The notes beneath the pieces are model-generated. The model was not told the origin of the DNA. It saw only the letters and a program-made list of their open reading frames with translations, and ran no database searches. Shown piece by piece: positions 55,526 through 64,000 of a stretch of DNA of 64,000 bases. The DNA is taken from the NCBI RefSeq assembly GCF_021155765.1, contig NC_060114.1, positions 1,612,001-1,676,000 on the forward strand, written 5' to 3'. The number at the start of each line of letters is the position of its first letter. The stretch's first letter is position 1. This stretch comes from Diprion similis (lineage: Eukaryota; Arthropoda; Insecta; Hymenoptera; Diprionidae). The translations under genes and the position numbers were made by a program.

Positions 55526-56100
55526 TAATGAGTCTCCATAACTCATTATCACTACAGAGTCACTTCAATCACTATAATATTCATATATTTGTACTTCATA
55601 TATTTACTACTAATAAAAATGTTTGTGACAACTATATTAATATTGGTTATATTTTTACTTACCTTTACGTGATCTTTAAGACAATCGATTATTGCTCGGC
55701 ACACGTCTGGGATTATTTCCGATATCAATTGTTTCGATATTTTGAATAGATATTGCAAACTAGTGAAGGAATCACCTGTTGCAAGAAATCTTAAAGTTAC
55801 AGCCAATCTTTCTTCAGGGGAGACTGCTTTTCGGAAAACTGTATCTTTTTTGGATATTTTGTCTTTGATAGAATTGAGAATGAAATTGAAATCATTGCGA
55901 GACATTCTTGTAAAATTTTGAAAATGACCGCTATCTTCAGTTACAAGATCATTTAATATTGAGGTATTAATTTCTGTTCTCCTCCGATACAGGTGGCGTG
56001 ACCACCAACGTCTTTTCTTTTTTAGTTTTTTATTTTTTTTCAATAATAAACAAATAGTTATAAAACTTGCACAAGCAACTGCGACATTTGCGTCAGCCAT
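53768..56100 (-). CDS. HARBI1-type transposase (DDE_4), two exons
   Basis: Exons 56100-55663 and 54586-53768 give 418 residues, with GTAAGT donor and GCAG acceptor and frame kept. Exon 1 has the RRWWSRHLYRRR segment and an HTH-like region (VSPEERLAVTLRFLATGDSF, YLFKISKQLISEII) typical of HARBI1 proteins. Exon 2 has the catalytic triad: CIGAVDGKHV (Asp, about 54505), VLLGDAAFPL (Asp, about 54243) and RARRVVENAFG (Glu, about 54125). The normal HARBI1 protein is about 350-420 residues. Its intron (54587-55662) holds the last exon of the MADF gene on the other strand. Confidence 0.9.
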
Positions 56101-56202
56101 GTTGGTACGGTCCGAACAGACTGGAGCACTTCCGAACAATGGTCTCAGTTTGCCGCGTACGTCCTCGGGAAAAGTTATTATTTTCTAGCGCAGAACGTTC
56201 GG

Positions 56203-56253
56203 TGCGGCCTCGGCCTGCCTCATTCGCGTTCGTGCTCAAGTCTGTACCCGGCT
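56203..56253 (-). repeat. Harbinger right TIR
   Basis: Perfect inverted copy of 52726-52776. Confidence 0.93.
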
Positions 56254-57083
56254 TTCGATGTGCAAGAAATAGCCAGATGGAAAGCGACTCAATATCGATT
56301 CATTCTCTTGTATTGCGGTCCTGTCATTTTACCACACGTATTGTCTAAAAATCAATACAAACATTTTTTACTTCTCTCGATGTCATGTCGTATCCTCTGC
56401 AGTTCGAAACATGTTTTAACACATGCCGACTATGCTAACGGTCTATTAAGAAAGTTCTTTCGACTCATGCCTTCACTATATGGACGTGATTCGCAGACTT
56501 TAAATTTTCATAATCTTCTTCATATAGCTGACGATGTAAAGGATTTTCAATTGCCGTTATAACGATCATTTCGGCATTCTGGGCAGAAAGTTATCTTGGC
56601 AAATTGAAAAATCTTGTCCGCACTCCAAAAAATCCATTAGCGCAAGTGGTAAATAGATTATCCGAGCTCGATTCTCTTTCTACAACAAAAATTCAACAAA
56701 AAAAAAATATTCAAAATGTCATTGTTAAAAACAATCACGTAATATCAATACAAGCGAGGGGTATGATCATTTCATCCATGCCTCCGAACAATGTAGTTCA
56801 GTTGAAAAATGGTGACATTTTGTTTGTGAGAAACGTATTGACTGCAAATGAAAAAAAAGATGCAAAAGACTGCAGTGCAGGAGAATTTTTCTTGATCGGG
56901 TCATTAATGACAAGAGTAACACATTTTTTCTCAGAACCGGATTTCTCGAATAAGTTTGGTTTATTTCAAATTCTCGAAAAATCTGAAGAAACAATTACAC
57001 TTCCTTTCGAGGCAGTAGAATTTAAATGTATTCTCTTCGATATTAACCATACATTTTATGTAGTCACTTTACTTCATGTATAA

Positions 57084-57863
57084 AATAGTGAAAAAATGTT
57101 ATCCGCAGTGCATCTGTAAAATAAAAAAATTCTTAACCAGTGATATTACTGTTTTATATATTTTTCTGCTGTTTTATTTTTCACTGTAATTGAAAGTATA
57201 AAATACAACATTTTTTGTAGAAAAATAATATAATAATCGTTAAAACAAAAAAAAAAAAAAAATTGAAGGATATTTGACAAAAAGGAATTTGAATATTTTT
57301 GAAAAAATGAAATGTCGCATGATGAATGGAAATTTCTCCGATATTTCAATATGAGTGAAATCAATTTCAAAAGAAATAAAGTATAGAACTATCAATGAAA
57401 AATCAATTCAAGAAAAAAGTAGAGTTAAAATGAGAACGATAATATATTTTAATAAATAATGCAATATTGGTATACTTACTTATTTGTAAAAAATAATTAT
57501 ATGACGATTATTGGCGGCTAGCCGGCATTGTCAGTTAACCAATGTGCGCCCGAGCGTAAAATATTAATGCGCAAACTCTCAACCTCAACGTCTCAATACG
57601 AGGTACATATACCGGTAACCGTAGCACGCTCTCACGTTCTTCTCGTCTCATTTTTTGTCGCGCCACATGGTCGTTCATCGTTATATATTATATCGCTTTT
57701 CAAAGTAAAAGGAAAAAAACAAGGTAAGTTTCTATTTATTTACTGTGTCTCGTGTTTTTACTTTTTGAAAATAAATATTCGATTGCTTTTTGGATAATTG
57801 TGCGTTATTATCTTTCAAGATATAACGTTTCTAACCTCCAAACATAACCTATTCATTTTTAGC
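57084..57863 (+). promoter_or_regulatory. gap with non-coding first exon of the accessory gene
   Basis: 780 bp. First 430 bp are AT-rich 3' sequence. From about 57515 the sequence is GC-richer, and an exon-like stretch ends at AAG/GTAAGTT (donor 57724). An intron to the acceptor at 57861-57862 would place the ATG at 57864. This is a plausible promoter and untranslated exon. Confidence 0.45.
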
Positions 57864-57958
57864 ATGGCATGTACACGGGAAACAGGCGCAAGATTTCTCA
57901 TCGTAGAATTCAACGAAAATGTTGGTGACCAGCCCGTCGTAGCCCGCACAGCACAAAA
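57864..57958 (+). pseudogene. start of accessory gene of transposon B, truncated
   Basis: About 30 codons (MACTRETGARFLIVEFNENV) open right after a splice acceptor. The FLIVEFNEN segment resembles the N-terminal VVEFEDG block of the accessory protein at 62029. The frame then enters foreign repeat sequence. Too short for a firm family call. Confidence 0.4.
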
Positions 57959-58160
57959 CATTGTAGCAACATTTCATCAATATTGCAATATTGCGATTGC
58001 GGTTGCAACGTTGCAGATACATTGTAGCAATATTATAAAAACTGCTATCGTAACAGATATTGCAAAGAGGTTACTGCAATATTGCAATTGTCACACCTTG
58101 CAAGTAATAATTTCAGTAAGATTGCAACAACATTACACAGCTGATCTACAAAGATTATAA
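57955..58160. repeat. ATTGCAAT-rich terminal sequence of an unknown transposon
   Basis: More than ten short TTGCAAT/TGCAAC motifs in both orientations in 200 bp, following CACAGCACAAAACATTG at about 57948. This is the layout of subterminal repeats of a CACTA-like end. The frame open across it is not a gene. Confidence 0.6.
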
Positions 58161-58560
58161 TTTTTTACGAAATAAGGCAATGTTTATATTATATATAGTT
58201 ATCGAAATGGGTGGCTGCAAGGTGGGACGAGACACAACTCCTTCTTTTAGGCTTCTCGACATTTTCAGGATGTCTAACAAAAATTTATCCAACTCGTCAA
58301 TATAAAGTAATCTGGAAATTTTTTTTTCGCCTCATTTAGAAAATTTTTATGTTTTCCTACGAATGTGCTTTATTCCAATATCAATTATTTTGACACATCA
58401 ATAGCAAAATATATTTATTGAAGACAAATTATGAATCCTTATTTTCGTGCTGGTCACATTTTGAAATTCCCGCCATTCGCACTTTGCGTCTGCTTTCACT
58501 TAATTGCGGTTAATCGGTTCTCCCCATGGATACGGGATCGCTATGGGCCGCAGAGGCTGC
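58161..58560. other. unassigned flank
   Basis: 400 bp, AT-rich, no gene or repeat recognised. Confidence 0.35.
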
Positions 58561-58564
58561 GCTT

Positions 58565-58958
58565 GTACCCATTAGAAGCTTGGAATGCGATGTGCACGCT
58601 GCCTGGCAGTTAGTCACGGTACTACGCTCACACGCGTTGCTTACATCAAATAAGTAATCAATTTCAATTTCTGCAGCTGCTATTCACTATTGACACGATA
58701 AAAAACATTTTGAAGTTCATACTTTTACGACTGATTTTAATTTACTAACATCATGTTCAAGATTCTAACAATACTATGTTTATTCTCATTTTGTTAATGC
58801 ATACGTTGACTGAAGTAGTCAACGTACTTTACTCGCTGTTTGTAGTTTTGAACAGGCTGCGCCCGCTGCGCCCTACGTAATATCGTGCCCTACGTAGTAA
58901 CGTGGCTAACTGCCAGGGTGCGCGTACATCGAATTCCAAGCTTCTAATGGGTACACCA
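58565..58958. repeat. inverted repeat with about 60-bp arms
   Basis: 58565-58625 and 58895-58958 are inverted copies with a few mismatches (both contain CCATTAGAAGCTTGGAAT). The loop of about 270 bp is AT-rich with no gene. It could be a MITE or the foldback end of transposon C. Confidence 0.75.
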
Positions 58959-59760
58959 ATATGGCGGCGAGCTCGTATCCAGTTGTTCTCCCGCGCTGCT
59001 CGCACGATCGACGCCATGCGCCGCACCACATCCATCATCGAAGTGAATTGTGCAATCTGCCGTCTTTTCGGGAGCACGCCCGCGTGGTTGGGAGTTCGGT
59101 AAGTATCTGAATTCATGTACCTATGTGTAAATATGATTTTACCCTTTTTAACCGTCTCGATTCATAAAAATTCACCTTGCTTACATTTCATGGTTTTCGA
59201 TGCATATTAAAACATCATTAATGGTTACGTTTTTCTTTGTCTGTCGGCGGTATATACCTATCGATCGAGAGGTTATGTTTGATCGCGCTAGAATAGATCA
59301 AAGAATTAATAAATGAACAAGCCATGCAGTACTGAAAATTACCCTCTTGTTGAGTTCTCAAAATTGCATCAGTTGAATAAAATATCGTACCTATTTCATT
59401 GTTTAGGTGTCAGGAAACTGTCAAGCTTTATTGCGATTAAATGTCTGAGGAAAACTTGAAACACTTCCACTTAGTGCTGATCATAATTGTTATGTGCATA
59501 GGTACGTATAGAATTTGCAAAACATTACAATTACAAACAATAGTGATTATTATTTTCAATTTCTAAGAAGTCCGACGTGTTTGCAAAGTTAGTTTTGTCT
59601 TGTACATCTGTATTTGAATATTTATTTTTGGTCTTTCCAGATTTTACTCCTCAATCTTATTTTATCAGGGAAACTGAACTCTCTCTCAGTCCAAGAAAAC
59701 TGCAGGCAGTTTCAGAATTTTCATAAGACTTATGTATAATACGAGTGGAAAATTAGCAAA
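58959..59760 (+). promoter_or_regulatory. non-coding first exon and introns of transposon C transposase
   Basis: GC-rich stretch 58920-59098 ends in GGAGTTCG/GTAAGT (donor 59099), like an untranslated or short coding first exon. The rest is AT-rich intron-like sequence up to the ATG at 59761. No other gene. Confidence 0.4.
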
Positions 59761-61840
59761 ATGAAAAGGAGGTATTCAGTGAGGCATGTTAGACGGATTA
59801 TTCAAAAGGCAACAGATGCTGATTTAGAAAGTGCAGGCATAATTTCTCAGGTAGTGGAAAGCCCACTCGGAGAGTCTTTGGTGACATCGAACACTGAAAA
59901 CGAGTTAGATAGTACTTCTAGTGAGGATGAGCAGAGACATGTTGTTGACATTGTTGACGGCGATAGTACTGACACATTATTAAACAGTGACAGCCACATT
60001 CCATCAAATGATAATGCTTTATTTTCTGAAGAGGTACATAGTCCATCTGAAATTGAGTCCTTCGGTATTCTGAAAGTGACAATGACTTATGCAAAAAATT
60101 TAAAAATGACGTGGCAGCTTGGGCAATTGAACAAAATGTCCCTCATAAAACATGTAATTCAATGTTGAGCCTTTTACGAAAATATACCGATTACAGTTTT
60201 CCAAAAGATATTAGAACATTACTAAAGACTCCTAGAACAACTAATGTGAGACCCTTATGTAATGGAAGTTATTGTCACTTTGGTTTAGGCACTTTCATTC
60301 AACAAATGGTACTCGACATCAATGAAGATGTGCAGAATATTAATTTGTTGGTGAATATGGATGGATTGCCATTATTTAAATCATCTAAGGCTGAGTTGTG
60401 GCCGATATTGTGCTCGAACGATATAAGTCAAAAAGTCTATATTGCAGGGGCCTATTATGGATTTAATAAACCGAACAATTCAAATGAGTATCTAGAGCCA
60501 TTTGTAACTGAGCTGATAACTTTTATAAATAATGGATTTCGTATCGAAGATAAACAAATAGAAATAAGGTTACACGCTCTTATTTGTGATACCCCTGCAA
60601 AATCTTTTATTTTAAATGTAAAACCACATACAGGATATTACAGTTGTACGACATGTACAATTGAAGGATCCTGGAAAAGAAACCGAATGTGTTTTACGAA
60701 TATAACAGCCAATACGCGATTGAGAACAGATCAAAAGTTTGCAGTCAATCATTATCAAGACTATCAAACTGGTTATACGATATTAAATTCTGTGCCATAT
60801 TTTGGACTAGTGACAGGAGTACCTCGAGATTATTTGCACTTAGTGTGTTATGGTGGCGTTAAAAAAATAGTTCTGCTTGGAGTGGAAAACGGTCCTGTTT
60901 CGGTGCGAATACCGGTAGAATCGGTGAATAAAATTTCGGACTTGCTACTGTCGCTGCGTGATACAACTCCGAACGATTTTGCCAGAAGACCACGAGCTCT
61001 GCGCGATGTTCGACGCTGGAAAGCCACTGAATTTAGAACTTTTCTCTTATATACTGGTCCTGTCGTATTGCAAAACATTGTGAATGAGGATGTGTACAAA
61101 CATTTTATTACTTTACATGTAGCCATTACGATTTTCATAAGTCCAATTTTTTGCAAGAACAGTGATCACCTTGATTATGCCGAGGCTTTGCTTGAACATT
61201 TCGTTGCTTCATTTGTAACATTATATGGTGAAGAGTACGTGTCTCATAACATACATAATCTACTACACTTGACCTCCGATGTTAGAAAGTATGGACCATT
61301 GGACGCATTCGTTTTGAAAATTTCTTGTCCTCGATTAAAAAACTTTTAAGAAAATCCGAAAAACCTTTGGAACAGTTGGCAAAAAGATATCATGAGATTC
61401 AAACATCCAGGCACGGTTATCTAGTAAGGAATGATTTGAGTAGTTCAAAGGTGTGCTTCACGAATATTCACTCTGATGGACCATTAGCTAATTGTCATGA
61501 TGTAAAATTACAATATAAAGTAATTTCGAATCACTTATTCAATATCAAGTGTGACAGCCATCGCAACAACTGTTGTATGTTGAAAGATGGAAAGTGCATT
61601 GTAGCTAGAAATATTATTCAAAGAAGTGACAATGAAATGTACATAGTTGGAAACGAATTGACGTATCTAGACAATCTTTATTCAGTACCTAGCGAGTCTA
61701 GCAGATTTGGATGCCAAATTGTATCAGCAAGTAACTCAGCATTAAATTTTTGGCCCGTTGATCAACTGAAGTGCAAACTGTGGAAAATGCCTTATAAACG
61801 TGATTATGTTGTTATGCCAGTAAACCACACTGTGTGGTAA
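59761..61840 (+). pseudogene. CACTA-like transposase of transposon C, two frameshifts
   Basis: Starts MKRRYSVRHVRR, with a Ser/Glu/Asp-rich N-terminus as in transposon B. A shift or unrecognised intron near 60070 leads to the conserved body: INLLVNMDGLPLFKSS, ELWPILCSND, HALICDTPAKSF, zinc motif YYSCTTCTIEG (about 60640), WKATEFRTFLLYTGPVVL and SHNIHNLLHL. A second shift at about 61305 leads to the C-terminal part (61310-61840). The protein aligns by eye over its whole length with transposons A and B. Confidence 0.85.
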
Positions 61841-62028
61841 TAACTCGACTCACGAAATATTTAAAACAATACGGTATACAACTGCATTAGTATAATATGT
61901 GAAGGTATTGAGATTTCGTACGTAAAGTTTCATACATTTTATTTCCTGTACGTGTATCAGTAACTGTATGATTTAAATACTTTCGCAGGGGACCGCAAGA
62001 TTATATTATTGATTGAAAAGATAGAAAG

Positions 62029-64000
62029 ATGGCAAAATACTCCGTAGTGGAATTTGAAGATGGTATACATTTGGTACCAACAGTGTGGCTGAATGACGAC
62101 AAAACCTTATGCAGCTGGCCAACTCATTTGCGAAAACAATATGATGTAAACAACGCTGTCATTCGTTCGACGATACCCAACAGTGGCGGCAAAGAATGGG
62201 AGTATCTTAACGTAAAGAGGATATTTGGCACTGCAGGTATAAACCAGCTACGTATTAAACTTTATGTGAGCTTTTTCGTTTTGGAATTACAATTCAAACA
62301 TTTGAATGTTTCATTAAATTCACATCCGGTTGTACATAGCTATGAGAAAGGTATGGAGAAGTTATGTTTAGCCGAAGAGACTTCAAATATAGACGAAACT
62401 GCTTCATCGGATGATGAAGCTGAAGTTATTCGAGCAAAGAAAAGAAGGCGAGAAAAGGCTAGAAAACATTTCACTTCGACAGATGAAGAGATCCCCGACA
62501 AACAGCCACGAACCAAACTGCAACCCTTTCCTATAATGTCAAACTTTCATAAAAATCAGGACAAAACCTCGAGCTCGCAAAGAAGCCATGACGTCACTCG
62601 TGGAACTACGTCTTCGACAAAAGAAAATCGTGGCTTCAGCGAACTTAAACGGAGTATCACTGGTTGGGGTGAATTTTCTGCAACAAGGGGCAGCGAAATT
62701 TCCAGCTCTGAAAGAAGATACGACGTTCATCATGCCTCACAGAAAGAAGATCGTGCCTTCAATGAACTTGAACTGAGTTTTACAGGCCCAAATAAATCTC
62801 TAACAGAATCAGGTACATCTTGAAGTGAATTTTTCAAATCAAATCCGTGGCACAATATAACTAAATATGAGATGGTATTAAAAAAGTCAAACGTTTTTGA
62901 TACAGTAAATCGTGGTGCAACTGGATGTAACACATCAGCAGTTTTCCCCTTGTCGCGTACTTCTAAGTCCCAAATTCCACAAAATAATGTTACCGGACTG
63001 AAAACACATAAAGCACGAGATGATAAAGATGCGGTTACTGCAACTGAAGGTATCTATATGAAGACAATAATGATTATTGAATTGTTATATGATTGTGCGA
63101 AATCTCAATATGAAGTCTTTTGTTCACATGTAGGCTTCCAGAAAATAGTGCTGAAGAAACTCAACAAACTCTTATACCAGATGGATGATTTACATGACAG
63201 ACTAGCTGTGTTGGATAAGCATGGCCATAATTTACCCCTTGACGAATTCAATTCAGACGATGAGAAGGAGCTCGGTCTACCGTTACAAGGCGTTTCCGAA
63301 CTCACCATATTTGAAGAAAAACTCAAAAATTCAACGCTCTTCGCTAAAATGGTATTGTACTTCGCAATGTATTGGATTTTTATGGCATTAGGGACTATGG
63401 ACAAGTATACTCTATTAGGTTTCATAGACTATTGCATAATATTTGAAGGCCCTGCAAGAAAGGTGTATGCATAGTGAAATTTTTCACAGTCATATGCAGG
63501 ATCCCTTGCAAAAGGTTCCAGCTATTACACACTCCCATTGCAGGGATTTGACATTTTTTTTGGTATAACATACTGAAATATCTGAAAACGTATGACAAAC
63601 TGGAAGTTTGTGTAAGGATTTTTTTTCATTCAACTCATTGGTCATTTAAACCAACGAAACTTGATAAAGCTTGAAAGTGCAATTTCATAACAGTTCGATA
63701 AAATTTTAATGCATTTCTTGATCCCCAGATAATTTTTTGAATCAATGACCTTTTGCCCAAGATGAAGAACCGGAGTGTATGTCGTCAAATGAAAGTGTAC
63801 GATGTCACGCAATTTCAGCGATCAATGCGGTGCATAATATTTTGATTGAAGTACATTTGATATAATTTATTTTAGCTGACGTGGTTAAAAAGATTTTGTG
63901 GGACAGACACCAATTCCAGTACGCAGAAAGTTCTTATAAAACTTGTCTCAAATTCATTGGCACAGCAATACAGTTGGGCTGGAGCAAAAGGAAAAAGAAT
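62029..64000 (+). CDS. DUF4806-like accessory protein of transposon C, partial
   Basis: Begins 190 bp after the transposase stop at the ATG 62029. Exon 1 (to about 62238): MAKYSVVEFEDGIHLVPTVW, WPTHLRKQYD, KEWEYLNVKRIFGTAG. Exon 2 (about 62341-62812): acidic, then RAKKRRREKARKHF (nuclear signal) and Ser-rich repeats (HDVTRGTTSSTKENRGFSEL and a similar block 120 bp on). Exons about 62870-63050 and 63130-63348 follow, with a coiled coil then LPLQGVSELTIFEEKL, and a last visible exon from about 63877 (DUF4806-like). Splice sites fit except for one phase doubt at 63349/63877. The same domain order as at 19204-21357. The 3' end is outside the window. Confidence 0.6.
63475..63876. other. intron-like gap in the accessory gene
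   Basis: About 400 bp without coding potential, ending in a TTATTTTAG acceptor at about 63869-63877. Nothing else recognised. Confidence 0.45.

Larger units (their letters stand above)
52726..56253. mobile_element. PIF/Harbinger element, 3,528 bp, apparently complete
   Basis: 51-bp TIRs (52726-52776 and 56203-56253) start AGCCGGGTACAGAC and match perfectly. The 3-bp duplication TTC flanks them (52723-52725, 56254-56256). The element has the two expected genes: a HARBI1-type nuclease (minus) and a MADF protein (plus). No stop or frameshift was seen in either spliced gene, so this copy could be recently active. Confidence 0.93.
51493..57083 (+). pseudogene. CACTA-like transposase of transposon B, split by Harbinger
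   Basis: The first part (51493-52725) starts MSKRYYSVKKG, has a Ser/Glu/Asp-rich stretch, VFVNIDGVQVYRSS, FWPILMKIHHDN and the zinc motif HACERCTVKG. The second part resumes at 56257 with EIARWKATQYRFILLYCGP, YKHFLLLSMSCRIL and NFHNLLHIADD. Deleting the Harbinger and one TTC copy leaves the frame uninterrupted. A one-base shift at about 56560 breaks the frame; the C-terminal segment continues to 57083. The same protein order is found in transposons A and C. In this copy the zinc motif and DUF4218 part lie in one exon, without the intron seen in A. Confidence 0.85.
50865..57960 (+). mobile_element. CACTA-like transposon B, carrying a Harbinger element
   Basis: The left end is probably CACTGGGCAAC at 50865, followed by about 2.5 copies of a 132-bp subterminal repeat. 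Transposase is at 51493-57083, interrupted by Harbinger 52726-56253. The first coding exon of an accessory gene starts at 57864 and is cut by foreign sequence at about 57955. The right terminus is missing or unrecognised. Confidence 0.65.
58420..64000 (+). mobile_element. CACTA-like transposon C, runs off the window
   Basis: Transposase 59761-61840 followed by an accessory gene from 62029, both plus. The left end is somewhere around 58.4-58.9 kb; no TSD can be given. The right end lies outside. Confidence 0.55.

Noticed and set aside
57955-58160. Coding continuation of the accessory protein
   Set aside because: The frame is made of short nucleotide repeats (TTGCAAT) and is not protein-like.

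Overview
The window is a eukaryotic, almost certainly arthropod, repeat graveyard. The evidence is spliceosomal GT-AG introns, BEL/Pao, Copia and Gypsy retrotransposons, PIF/Harbinger, pogo and CACTA-like DNA transposons, and a Polinton/Maverick of insect type. A hymenopteran or similar insect is my guess, but nothing here fixes the species. I recognise no ordinary host gene, tRNA, rRNA or CRISPR array.

Layout. An old env-bearing Gypsy element (Gypsy-env #1, about 285 to 39374) is the outer shell. A 24.8 kb Polinton (346-25101, TSD TACCTA, TIRs of about 0.4 kb) sits inside its pol gene. Polinton order: a small ORF, a conserved unknown, protein-primed DNA polymerase B (+); integrase, tail-fibre-like protein, conserved protein and packaging ATPase (-); PLA2-like protein, membrane virion protein, protease, penton, a small ORF and major capsid protein (+). 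Its protease gene is split by a 10.7 kb CACTA-like transposon (about 11315-22000) with a three-exon transposase and a divergent DUF4806-like gene. That transposon in turn holds a truncated Gypsy element (14385 to about 18700). Right of the Polinton, Gypsy-env #1 continues and is interrupted by a pogo element (27302-29953, TSD TA) in the integrase and by a Copia element (31686-36650, TSD AAGAA, near-identical LTRs) in env. After env comes an RRM/F-box/LRR reading frame (37653-39374).

The right half has a BEL/Pao element (39552 to about 45260, tRNA-Tyr-type PBS) and a second copy of the env-Gypsy family (45457 to about 50840), which lacks protease and RT. A third region is a CACTA-like element (about 50865-57960) whose transposase is cut by a complete PIF/Harbinger element (52726-56253, TSD TTC). 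Another CACTA-like element (from about 58.4 kb) runs off the right edge.

Most notable are two host-like modules in the env-Gypsy family. One is an OARD1/TARG1-type macrodomain inside pol, between RNase H and integrase. The other is an RRM/F-box/LRR ORF downstream of env. The repeated pairing of a tnp2/DUF4218-like transposase with a DUF4806-like accessory gene in three separate elements is also of interest. Most genes carry in-frame stops or frameshifts; the Polinton capsid-side genes and one CACTA-like transposase look open.
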